Of a DNA stretch of 64,000 bases, positions 26,428 to 34,366 are shown one piece after another. The notes under the pieces are model-generated. The model was not told the DNA's origin, ran no database searches, and saw only the letters and a program-made list of their open reading frames with translations. This stretch comes from an uncultured Roseibium sp. (GTDB lineage: Bacteria > Pseudomonadota > Alphaproteobacteria > Rhizobiales > Stappiaceae), in the NCBI RefSeq assembly GCF_947496995.1, contig NZ_CANMFD010000003.1, positions 496,001 through 560,000 of the forward strand, written 5' to 3'. The position numbers were made by a program, and so were the translations under genes. Position 1 is the stretch's first letter; every line of letters begins with the position of its first letter.

Positions 26428-27348
26428 ATGAAACGGCGCACTTTCCTGAAATCAGCCGGCACGATGACTTTGGCCACCCCCGCAATTCTGGGAACATCCT
26501 TTGATGCAGGCGCAGCCCCCGGTCAGGACGTCCCCAGCCTGGACATCACCTGGCTTGGAGGTGCGACCATGTTGTTGATCTGCGGAGAGCTGACCCTGCT
26601 GACCGATCCCGCCTTCGGCGAGGGCGACAGGGCTTTTCAAATGGGCAATCCGAATGCGATGTTCGATCTCGCCAAGGGCCCGGATGTCATCTTCCACAAG
26701 CGCAACACGCCGTTCTCGGGCATCGATCTCGCACCAGTGGATCACGTGCTGGTCTCCCATCTCCATGAGGACCATTTCGACCAGGAAGCGGAACGGATGC
26801 TCCCGAAGGAGATGCCGTTCTTCGTGCCGGCTCATGACCGCGCCAAACTTGCCGCCAAGGGGTTCTCGGACACGCGGCAGGCGGACTGGGGCCAGCATCA
26901 GGTTCTGAAAAAGGGCAAGGTATCGGTGACCATCAGCGCGGTTCCGGCGGAGCATTCCGAGAACCCGGAAATTGCAGGCATTCTTGGACCAGGCAACGGC
27001 TACTGGCTGACCTTTGAGCAGGACAGTTGGCAGAAGACGGTCTACTGGACCGGTGACACGTTCCCGACGCCGAGAGTCCTCGAAGCAGTCGCGCCGCTTG
27101 GAAGGCCGGACATCTTCATACCGCATCTGGGCGGTGTCGGCACTACGGGACCGCTTGGCCAGATCAGCATGGGATCCAATCATGTTACCGACTTTGTCGA
27201 CCGCTTGAAGCCGGGCAAGATCCTGCCGGTGCATCACTCCACCTACGCGCTATATCTGGAACCGGTGTACGGATTGCCCGCCGCTCTTGAAAACCGGTCT
27301 CAGGGCCTGGATCTCGTCTCGGAAGGCACCTGCCTCCGATACACCTGA
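26428..27348 (+). CDS. Tat-exported metallo-beta-lactamase-fold hydrolase, UlaG-like
   Basis: 306 residues. The N-terminus MKRRTFLKSAGTM is a twin-arginine signal, with cleavage near residue 30. The zinc motif HLHEDH spans residues 111-116; further likely ligands are the His in PAEHSE, Asp in WTGDTF and His in PVHHSTYALY. The layout resembles L-ascorbate lactonase UlaG and related periplasmic hydrolases. The physiological substrate is unknown. Probably controlled by the divergent LysR protein. Confidence 0.8.
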   Translation: MKRRTFLKSAGTMTLATPAILGTSFDAGAAPGQDVPSLDITWLGGATMLLICGELTLLTDPAFGEGDRAFQMGNPNAMFDLAKGPDVIFHKRNTPFSGIDLAPVDHVLVSHLHEDHFDQEAERMLPKEMPFFVPAHDRAKLAAKGFSDTRQADWGQHQVLKKGKVSVTISAVPAEHSENPEIAGILGPGNGYWLTFEQDSWQKTVYWTGDTFPTPRVLEAVAPLGRPDIFIPHLGGVGTTGPLGQISMGSNHVTDFVDRLKPGKILPVHHSTYALYLEPVYGLPAALENRSQGLDLVSEGTCLRYT

Positions 27349-27540
27349 AGCATTCGCCGCCCGTCTCGCCCAAGTGCGGCCGGCGGGCGGCCTTCGGCAC
27401 AATGGCGAAGCGCCAAAATAATTTCCCGGCTAAGCATCTGACGCGATTGTCGATTTCTTGAATAAAACTGTCATGTTCACCTGATAGGCGATTTGCATCC
27501 GCATCTTCATTTTCGCGGTTCTGCGCAAAGGATCTGTCAC

Positions 27541-28521
27541 ATGAAAAATCTTCTGATCGCAGCCAGCCTTCTGGCAGCGGCGTCCACGTCCGCATTCGCC
27601 GATGATATTACCGGCAAGCTCGTCCTTTATACCTCCCAGCCGAACGCGGACGCCCAGGCGACCGTTGACGCCTTCACCGCCATGTATCCGGATGTCGAAG
27701 TCGACTGGGTTCGCGACGGCACCACCAAGGTGATGGCGAAGCTGCGGGCGGAATTCGAAGCCGGCGCGCCGAAGCCCGACGTTCTGCTGATTGCCGACAT
27801 GGTGACCATGGAAGGCCTGAAGAAGGAAGGCCGGTTGATGCCCCACGAAGGCGCCAATGTTTCCGCCTACGATCCGGCGATCATGGACAAGGACAAGAGC
27901 TATTTTTCCACCAAGCTGATCACCACCGGCATCATGTACAACACCAATGCGCCGATGAAGCCGACCTCCTACAAGGATCTGCTGAAGGCGGATGCCAAGG
28001 ACAAGCTGGCCATGCCCTCGCCCCTGACGTCCGGTGCCGCGACCATTCACATGACGGCGCTGACCTCCAATCCGGATCTCGGCTGGGCATACTATGAAGG
28101 TCTCGCGGACCAGGGTGCCAATCCCAAGGGCGGCAACGGCGGCACCTACAAGGCCATCGCCGGCGGTGAAAAGCTCTACGGCTTCGTCGTCGATTTCCTG
28201 CCGATCCGTGAAAAACTCAAGGGCGCTCCGGTCGAGTTCGTCTTCCCCGAGGAAGGCGTCTCCGCCGTCACCGAGCCGGTAGCGATCCTCTCCACCGCGC
28301 AGAACACCACTGCGGCGAAAGCCTTCGTCGACTTCCTGATCTCCGAAGACGGCCAGAAGCTGGCAGCTTCCCAAGGCTATCTTCCGGCCCACCCGGGTAT
28401 ACAGGCTCCCGAGGGCTTCCCCGCCCGCGACCAGATCAAGCTCATGGCTTTCGATCCGGCCGAAGCGCTGGAAAAGGACCAGGCCAACAAGATGAAGTTC
28501 ACCGAAATCTTCGGCGGCTGA
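27541..28521 (+). CDS. ABC transporter substrate-binding protein, iron/aminoethylphosphonate type
   Basis: 326 residues with signal peptide MKNLLIAASLLAAASTSAFA. The block KLVLYTSQPNADAQATVDAF and the segment TKVMAKLRAEFEAGAPKPDVL place it in the AfuA/PhnS-like cluster, which binds ferric iron, thiamine, putrescine-like or 2-aminoethylphosphonate ligands. No Tyr pair typical of ferric-binding proteins is obvious to me. Given the MttB and dimethylglycine dehydrogenase genes that follow, an aminophosphonate or choline-like ligand is the better guess. Start chosen at the signal-peptide ATG. Confidence 0.75.
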   Translation: MKNLLIAASLLAAASTSAFADDITGKLVLYTSQPNADAQATVDAFTAMYPDVEVDWVRDGTTKVMAKLRAEFEAGAPKPDVLLIADMVTMEGLKKEGRLMPHEGANVSAYDPAIMDKDKSYFSTKLITTGIMYNTNAPMKPTSYKDLLKADAKDKLAMPSPLTSGAATIHMTALTSNPDLGWAYYEGLADQGANPKGGNGGTYKAIAGGEKLYGFVVDFLPIREKLKGAPVEFVFPEEGVSAVTEPVAILSTAQNTTAAKAFVDFLISEDGQKLAASQGYLPAHPGIQAPEGFPARDQIKLMAFDPAEALEKDQANKMKFTEIFGG

Positions 28522-28546
28522 TCCACTCAAGGCATGCCAAACCGGG

Positions 28547-28567
28547 CAGCGCGGATTTTCCGCGCTG
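28547..28567 (+). promoter_or_regulatory. intercistronic hairpin after the binding-protein gene
   Basis: CAGCGCGGA-TTT-TCCGCGCTG is a perfect 9-bp stem with a 3-nt loop, 25 nt after the binding-protein stop and followed by TCTCCC, not a clean U-run. The palindromic repeat at 28586 stands directly behind it. Confidence 0.65.
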
Positions 28568-28585
28568 TCTCCCACACACACCCAA

Positions 28586-28637
28586 ACGTCATTCCGGACA
28601 AACGCAGCCAAAGCTGCGCGCCGATCCGGAATGACGT
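28586..28637. repeat. nested palindromic intergenic repeat, copy 2
   Basis: Outer arms ACGTCATTCCGGA (28586-28598) and their exact reverse complement (28625-28637) enclose an inner hairpin CGCAGC-CAAA-GCTGCG (28603-28618). Same architecture as the element at 23644. It sits inside an operon, between binding protein and permease. Confidence 0.75.
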
Positions 28638-28658
28638 CCGGAAACGGCGGTAAGACCG

Positions 28659-30359
28659 TTGCAAACCCTGCCGACAGCCGAAAAATCAACACTCCTGCTC
28701 CTTGTTCTAGGAGCTACGCTGATCTGCGGCCTGCCGCTTCTTCTTCTTTTCAAAACCGGCCTGACAAGTGCGACCGGCCTCGACTTCGGCCCGCTGCTTG
28801 AGGCCGTTCAGAACCGGTCGGTGCAGCGCGCGCTCTGGCATTCCATCGAAAGCAGCTTCCTATCCGCACTCGCCGCAACGCTGCTCGGGACCTTTCTGGC
28901 GCTGCTGATCGGCCTGACCGATATCCGGGCCAAGGGCTATCTGGTGTTCCTCATCCTGCTGCCGATGATGATCCCGCCGCATGTGACGGCCATCGCCTGG
29001 ATCCAGACGCTCGGACCGGCCAGTCCCGTTCTGCGCTGGCTGGGTCTGGCGCCGGAGATCGGCTCCACCCATCCGCTGTATTCGCGCGCCGGCCTTGTCC
29101 TCCTCCTGACGCTTCAGCACGCTCCGCTGGTGTTTCTTCTGGTGCGGGCGGCCCTCAGATCGTTTCCGCGTGAACTGTCGGATGCAGCGCGAACCTCCGG
29201 GGCTCCGGCCCTAACCATGCTGCGGCGTATCACCCTTCCGCTGCTCGGCCCGTCCCTTTTGGCCGGGTTCGCGCTTGCCTTCGTCGCCGCCCTGGGAAAT
29301 TTCGGCATCAATGCCCTGATCGGCATTCCCGCCCGCTACACCACCCTGCCGGTTCTGGTCTGGCGGCGGCTGGCCAGTTTCGGCCCGGACGTGCTGCCCA
29401 ACGTCGCGGTGATCTCCGTCATTCTGGCGCTGGTGGCGCTGGTGGCCATCGTGATCCAGAGCCTGTTGCAGCAGCGAATGCGCACCGGCCTGATCGGCCT
29501 GCCCCAGGACCCGCTCGCCATTTCCCTCGGCCGCAAAAAACCCTGGGTGGAAGCCCTGGTCTGGCTCTTCGTCGCCTCCGTGCTCCTGCTGCCCGCCGCC
29601 TCCCTGCTGGCAACCTCCCTGGTGAGAACCTACGGCCTGCCGCTCTCGGCCGAAACGCTGACGCTGGACAATTTCATCGAGGTCCTGTGGCGGCAATCGG
29701 TGACCCTGCGCGCCTTTGCCAACTCCACATTCATTGCCGGTGTCGCAGCGGCGGTCATCGCCCTGATCAGTCTGCTGCTCGGATATTATCTGGCCCACCG
29801 GCATGCGGGTCACCGCCGCTGGGCAGGCGCCGCCTTCACCCAGTCCGAGATCGCCTTCGCGGTGCCCGGCCTCGTCATGTCGATCGCCTTCATACTGGCT
29901 TTCATCCGGCCGCTGCCGTTCCTCGGCGTCTCCATCTACGGCACGCTCTGGATCATTCTGATCGCCTATGTCTCGGTGTTTCTCGCCGTCGGCCTCAAAC
30001 CGGTCACCGCCGCCTTCCTGCAGATGGACACCTCTCTGGAGGATGCGGCCAGAGTTTCCGGTGCAGGTTTCTTCCGGCGCATGCGCAGGATCTTCGCCCC
30101 GCTCGCCGCACCCTCGGCAGCCTCCGGCGCCATTCTCGTCTTCCTGACGGCCTATAACGAAGTCACGGTCTCCGCCCTGCTCTGGTCGACCGGCAACGAG
30201 ACCATCGGCACGACCATCTTCAACTATGAGGACGGCGGCTACACCACCCTGGCGGCAGCCATGTCCACCGTCGTCGTCCTCGCCACCATCGTCATCATGC
30301 TGGGCATGAACGCTCTGGCCGGGAGGGTTCCCGCCGGAACGATCCCCTGGAAGGATTGA
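28659..30359 (+). CDS. ABC transporter two-domain permease, FbpB/PhnV-like
   Basis: 566 residues containing two tandem permease domains, as in ferric and aminoethylphosphonate importers. Each has an EAA-like loop: ELSDAARTSGAPALTMLRR (about residue 175) and SLEDAARVSGAGFFRRMRR (about residue 455). The start is a TTG at 28659; the frame closes at a stop just 25 nt upstream and offers no ATG before the first helix. Forms the channel for the binding protein encoded 137 nt upstream. Convergent with its likely ATPase gene. Confidence 0.82.
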   Translation: MQTLPTAEKSTLLLLVLGATLICGLPLLLLFKTGLTSATGLDFGPLLEAVQNRSVQRALWHSIESSFLSALAATLLGTFLALLIGLTDIRAKGYLVFLILLPMMIPPHVTAIAWIQTLGPASPVLRWLGLAPEIGSTHPLYSRAGLVLLLTLQHAPLVFLLVRAALRSFPRELSDAARTSGAPALTMLRRITLPLLGPSLLAGFALAFVAALGNFGINALIGIPARYTTLPVLVWRRLASFGPDVLPNVAVISVILALVALVAIVIQSLLQQRMRTGLIGLPQDPLAISLGRKKPWVEALVWLFVASVLLLPAASLLATSLVRTYGLPLSAETLTLDNFIEVLWRQSVTLRAFANSTFIAGVAAAVIALISLLLGYYLAHRHAGHRRWAGAAFTQSEIAFAVPGLVMSIAFILAFIRPLPFLGVSIYGTLWIILIAYVSVFLAVGLKPVTAAFLQMDTSLEDAARVSGAGFFRRMRRIFAPLAAPSAASGAILVFLTAYNEVTVSALLWSTGNETIGTTIFNYEDGGYTTLAAAMSTVVVLATIVIMLGMNALAGRVPAGTIPWKD

Positions 30360-30435
30360 GGGGCAACTTTCTCCGATGCCTGCGGTCAGGACGACGCCTG
30401 GCAGAAAGCCGGATTCAGGAGAACGAAAACGATGG

Positions 30436-31482
30436 CTACTGCGGCAACACCCAGCCGCGGATAATCTCCAGCCGAAGCGTGTCGCCCGGCGCCGCCTTGC
30501 GGTGGAGGACCATCAGCAACGGGTCCTGCAGGCCCTCGAGCGTCACGAAGACTTCCCAGTACCCGCCCCGGTAAATCGTCTTTTGAACCGTGGCGGCAAA
30601 TCCGTATGACCCGGTCGCCAGCACCAGATGCTCCGGCCGCAGCAGCAGCGTTGCCGGTCCGGGAACGGTTTCTTTGGGGCATGCCACTTCCAGGGTGTCC
30701 CCGCCGAGCCTGACCTCCGCTTCATCCCCTTCCGTGCGCATGACTGTCACGGGCACCAGGGTGCTGCGGCCGATAAAGCCCGCGACACGTTTGGACAGCG
30801 GCCGCCGGTAGAGCGTGTCCGGATCGGCCACCTGCAGGATTTCGCCGTCCCACATCACCGCGACCTTGTCGGCAAGCGCCATCGCCTCGCGCTGATCGTG
30901 AGTGATGAACAGGGTTGTTGCGCCGCTCGCCGCATGAAAAGCGGCAAGCTCTTCCTCCATGGCGCTGCGCAAATGCGGATCGAGATTGGCCAGCGGCTCG
31001 TCCATCAGAACCGTCCCCGCCCCCTGCGCCAGGCAGCGGGCAAGAGCCACACGCTGGCGCTGACCGCCGGAAAGTTCCGCCGGCTTGCGCTGGCGAAACT
31101 CGCTCAGGGCAACCGTCTCGAGGCATTCGGCGACCCTTTTTGCAACCGCGGACCGCTTCATCCCCGCGGATTCGAGCGGAAACGCCACATTGGCACCGAC
31201 ATTCATATGCGGCCACAGGGCATAGGACTGGAACACCACACCGACCTGCCGCTGCTCCGGCGGAACATGCAGCCCGTCACCAGCAACCGGCAAATTGTCC
31301 AGAGAGATGGTTCCGCGATCGATCGGCTCCAGCCCTGCGATTGCTCTCAGAAGCGTGGACTTGCCGCATCCCGACGGCCCCACGACCACGAAAAACATGC
31401 CGTCCTCTATAGAGAGCGAGACATTGTTCAGGGCTTTGTGGGCGCCGAAAGACCGGGTGACGGAAGAGAGATGAATGGACAT
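30436..31482 (-). CDS. ABC transporter ATP-binding protein, FbpC/PotA-like
   Basis: 348 residues with Walker [10 protein letters not shown], signature [14 protein letters not shown], Walker B TVLMDEPLANLDPH, H-loop FITHDQREA and a C-terminal TOBE domain. It is encoded on the opposite strand to its presumed permease (76 nt between stops), downstream of the kinase-like gene (53 nt). This split operon layout is unusual for an importer. I start at the ATG at 31482 that directly precedes the beta strand IHLSSVTRSFG. Confidence 0.83.
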   Translation of the reverse strand: MSIHLSSVTRSFGAHKALNNVSLSIEDGMFFVVVGPSGCGKSTLLRAIAGLEPIDRGTISLDNLPVAGDGLHVPPEQRQVGVVFQSYALWPHMNVGANVAFPLESAGMKRSAVAKRVAECLETVALSEFRQRKPAELSGGQRQRVALARCLAQGAGTVLMDEPLANLDPHLRSAMEEELAAFHAASGATTLFITHDQREAMALADKVAVMWDGEILQVADPDTLYRRPLSKRVAGFIGRSTLVPVTVMRTEGDEAEVRLGGDTLEVACPKETVPGPATLLLRPEHLVLATGSYGFAATVQKTIYRGGYWEVFVTLEGLQDPLLMVLHRKAAPGDTLRLEIIRGWVLPQ

Positions 31483-31535
31483 GCTTCCCGGTATCGTCCC
31501 CATGTGACAGAACGATTACACCGGCCCGGCCAGAC

Positions 31536-32453
31536 CTACCGGTTTTTGAGGCGCAGCAGCAGATCGACCTCTTCTTCCAGCGCCCGGCCGTAGGCGCGGG
31601 CCGCCGGGGCGTTGGAATGCGTCAGGGTTTCCTGCCGGAGCAGGCAATAGGCCGCCAGCCGCCAGTGATAGGCGCTGCGTTCTTCCAGGAACCGGCCGAC
31701 CGTCTCCCGGTCCGGATAGTGCTTCAGAAACAGCTCCTCCGCATGGGCGACCAGCGGGTGCAGACCGTAGAGAGTGGCAAGACCGGGCGACACGAAGCCA
31801 GCGATGTCCTCGACCGGATCGCCAAGGCCTGCATACTGCCAGTCGATCAGCCGCGCCCCGCCTGCCGTTGCCAGAATGGTGCCGAGGCAGAAACTGCGGT
31901 GCACCAGCGACCGCGCGACAACACGCTTTTCGACCAGCGTATCGGCCGGACGCAGGCGCTTGAGATTGGCGGCCTTGCGGCTGTCCGGAATGGCGGCCAG
32001 CATGGCATCCCCGCGCGCCAGCACCTCGTGAAATCCCGCCGGAACCGTCTGGTGGCCTTGTATGGTTTCCTTCAGCGCCGCGAAGCGCCCGATCAGATCC
32101 GCCGCCTCGCCGACATCGATCTCGTCCGATTTCGCGGGATCGTAGCCATACACAAGCAAAGGCGTACCGGTGGGACTGGTCACGAAGCTCTCCAGATCCG
32201 GCGCAAGCGCGTGCCGGGCCAGCACGTTCAGCGCGTCGGCTTCCTGCTGCGGCAAGGTCGGATAAAGCGGGTTGTCCTCGTTGCCGGGAAAGAATTCCTT
32301 GATGACATAGACCCGCTCGACAGCGTCCAGACGCCAGAAACGGCTGGTGTAATTGACCGGCAAGGGGCGCAGGAACGCGGTGGACCAGTCCGCCACCGGC
32401 AAACGGGTTTTCAGGAAGGCCAGCAACTGCGTGTCCGAAAGCCGTTCGCTCAC
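31536..32453 (-). CDS. choline kinase/APH-fold phosphotransferase-like protein with substituted catalytic residues
   Basis: 305 residues of the aminoglycoside phosphotransferase/choline kinase fold. The nucleotide lysine (VYVIKEFF, Lys52) and the metal-binding Asp204 with its surroundings (LIDWQYAGLGDPVEDIAGF) are conserved. The catalytic loop normally reads H-x-D-x4-N, but here it is LVHRSFCLGTI: His185 kept, catalytic Asp replaced by Ser187, Asn by Thr192. I start at the GTG at 32453 because GAGAGG lies 5 nt upstream; a TTG 66 nt earlier is possible. It is divergent from the mttB-like gene and precedes the ATPase gene. Possibly a pseudokinase or a kinase with an altered mechanism. Confidence 0.75.
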   Translation of the reverse strand: MSERLSDTQLLAFLKTRLPVADWSTAFLRPLPVNYTSRFWRLDAVERVYVIKEFFPGNEDNPLYPTLPQQEADALNVLARHALAPDLESFVTSPTGTPLLVYGYDPAKSDEIDVGEAADLIGRFAALKETIQGHQTVPAGFHEVLARGDAMLAAIPDSRKAANLKRLRPADTLVEKRVVARSLVHRSFCLGTILATAGGARLIDWQYAGLGDPVEDIAGFVSPGLATLYGLHPLVAHAEELFLKHYPDRETVGRFLEERSAYHWRLAAYCLLRQETLTHSNAPAARAYGRALEEEVDLLLRLKNR

Positions 32454-32707
32454 CTGTACCTCTCGTCCCGCGGCGGATTCTTCTGAACCCTGATGCTCCG
32501 ATCCTGTCGAGGCCGTCAAGCCAAAGTTTCATGGCCTCGCCGCCAGGGCAGTTCGAAATCCGGCGATGTCGGAGTCGTAGCACTGACCGTCGCTCTGAGA
32601 CTGCACGGCAAATCCGCCACCTCCGGTAAATTCAAACCGGACGGCACGGTCCGGCAGTGCGGACACCCTCCGCCGCTGCCATCCGGCAAGCGGCCTCACC
32701 AAACAGG

Positions 32708-34297
32708 ATGGCGGACCAGATGACGGCGGATATTGACGCAGCTCCCGTGAGCGACACGGCACCGGCCCGGCGCGGACGGCGGCGCAGGGGCGGCACGAGC
32801 GCCGGCCCCGAGCTCTTCCCCCAGAAACCCTTCAGACAACCCCGGCATATCTACAAGCCGCTGGAAGCCGTTTCCGCCGACCAGTTGGAAGCCATCCACG
32901 ACGCTTCCATGCAGGTGCTTGAGGAAATCGGCATCGATTTCCTGCACGAAGAGGCAAGAGGGCTGTTGAAGGCCGCGGGCGCGGACGTGAAGCCCGGAGA
33001 AGACCGCGTGCGCATGGATCGCGCCATGGTCACGGAACTCATCGCAAAAGCGCCGGCCGAATTCACCATGCGTGCCCGCAACCGCGCCCATGACCTTCAT
33101 ATCGGCGGCGACGCCATCGCATTTTCCTGTGTCGCCAGCGCCCCCAACGCGGTCGACCGCGACAGGGGCCGGCGTCCCGGCAACCAGCAGGATTTCCGCG
33201 ATTTCCTCAAACTCTCCCAGTTCTTCAACATCATTCATTGTGTGCTGGGCTATCCGGTCGAGCCGGTCGATCTGCACGCTTCCATCCGGCATCTCGACTG
33301 CGTTGCCGACATGGCGCGCATGACCGACAAGGTGTTTCACATCTACTCCCTCGGCCGGGAGCGGAACCTGGACGGTCTGGAAATCACCCGCATTGCCAAC
33401 GGCCTTTCCAGAGAAGAGTTCATCAGCACACCCTGTGTCGCCACGGTGATCAACACCTCCTCTCCCCTGCGTCTCGACACGCCGATGCTGCAGGGCCTGA
33501 TCGAGATGGCCAGGGCCGGCCAGGTGTCCATCGTCACCCCCTTCACCCTGGCGGGCGCCATGGCGCCGGTGACCGTCGCAGGCGCTCTGACCCTGCAGAA
33601 CGCGGAAGCTCTCGCCGGCATCGCATTCGCACAGATCGTCCGCCCCGGCGCGCCGGTCGTCTATGGCGGTTTTACCTCCAATGTCGACATGAAGTCGGGG
33701 GCGCCCGCCTTCGGCACCCCGGAATACATGAAGGCGGCCATCGTCGGCGGCCAGCTCGCCCGCCGCTATAAGCTGCCCTACCGCTCCTCCGGGGTCTGCG
33801 CTTCCAACACGGTCGATTATCAGGCGGCGCTTGAAACCACGCTCTCCCAATGGGGTGCGGTCACCGGCGGCGGCAATATCATCAAACATGCCGCCGGCTG
33901 GCTGGAAGGCGGCCTCAGCGCCGGCTTCGAGAAATTCATCACCGATGTCGACCTTCTGCAGATGCTCGCCGAATACATGACGCCGCTGGATGTCTCCGAA
34001 GAGGCGCTGGCGCTCGATGCGATCCGGGACGTGGGCCCCGCCGGACACTTCTTCGGCACACAGCACACCCAGGACCGTTACAAGGATGCCTTTTATGCGC
34101 CGATTGTCTCCGACTGGCGCAACCACGAGACCTGGGTGGAAGCCGGCAGCCCGACCGCCTACGACAAGGCCAACAGGCTCTACAAACAAGCGCTGGAAGC
34201 CTATGAGGCGCCGCTGCTCGATCCCGCGATCGACGATGAGATCACCGCCTTTGTCGAAAGACGCAAGGAGGAAGGCGGAGCCCCTACCGACTTCTGA
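32708..34297 (+). CDS. MttB-superfamily (trimethylamine methyltransferase-like) protein, non-pyrrolysine
   Basis: 529 residues of the COG5598 methyltransferase TIM barrel. Shared blocks are EAIHDASMQVLEEIGIDF at the N-terminus, VVYGGFTSNVDMKSGAPAFG mid-protein and GPAGHFFGTQHTQDRY near the C-terminus. There is no in-frame TAG, so it is not the pyrrolysine enzyme; relatives such as MtgB demethylate glycine betaine or other quaternary amines. A basic low-complexity stretch (RRGRRRRGG) precedes the core. The start could be the second ATG at 32720, which has a better ribosome site. It precedes the dimethylglycine dehydrogenase-like gene by 69 nt. Confidence 0.82.
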   Translation: MADQMTADIDAAPVSDTAPARRGRRRRGGTSAGPELFPQKPFRQPRHIYKPLEAVSADQLEAIHDASMQVLEEIGIDFLHEEARGLLKAAGADVKPGEDRVRMDRAMVTELIAKAPAEFTMRARNRAHDLHIGGDAIAFSCVASAPNAVDRDRGRRPGNQQDFRDFLKLSQFFNIIHCVLGYPVEPVDLHASIRHLDCVADMARMTDKVFHIYSLGRERNLDGLEITRIANGLSREEFISTPCVATVINTSSPLRLDTPMLQGLIEMARAGQVSIVTPFTLAGAMAPVTVAGALTLQNAEALAGIAFAQIVRPGAPVVYGGFTSNVDMKSGAPAFGTPEYMKAAIVGGQLARRYKLPYRSSGVCASNTVDYQAALETTLSQWGAVTGGGNIIKHAAGWLEGGLSAGFEKFITDVDLLQMLAEYMTPLDVSEEALALDAIRDVGPAGHFFGTQHTQDRYKDAFYAPIVSDWRNHETWVEAGSPTAYDKANRLYKQALEAYEAPLLDPAIDDEITAFVERRKEEGGAPTDF

Positions 34298-34366
34298 CCT
34301 TACCGAAATCCGAACCCGAACGAACAATCAGCCTTCCCGCCAGGAAGGGCCTCCGGAGCAAGCTTC

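Noticed and set aside
32708-34297. Pyrrolysine-containing MttB
   Set aside because: The frame is open without any internal TAG, so no pyrrolysine codon is present.
32696-34327. 543-residue open frame antisense to the mttB-like gene
   Set aside because: A shadow of the codon pattern on the other strand; contains no domain motif.
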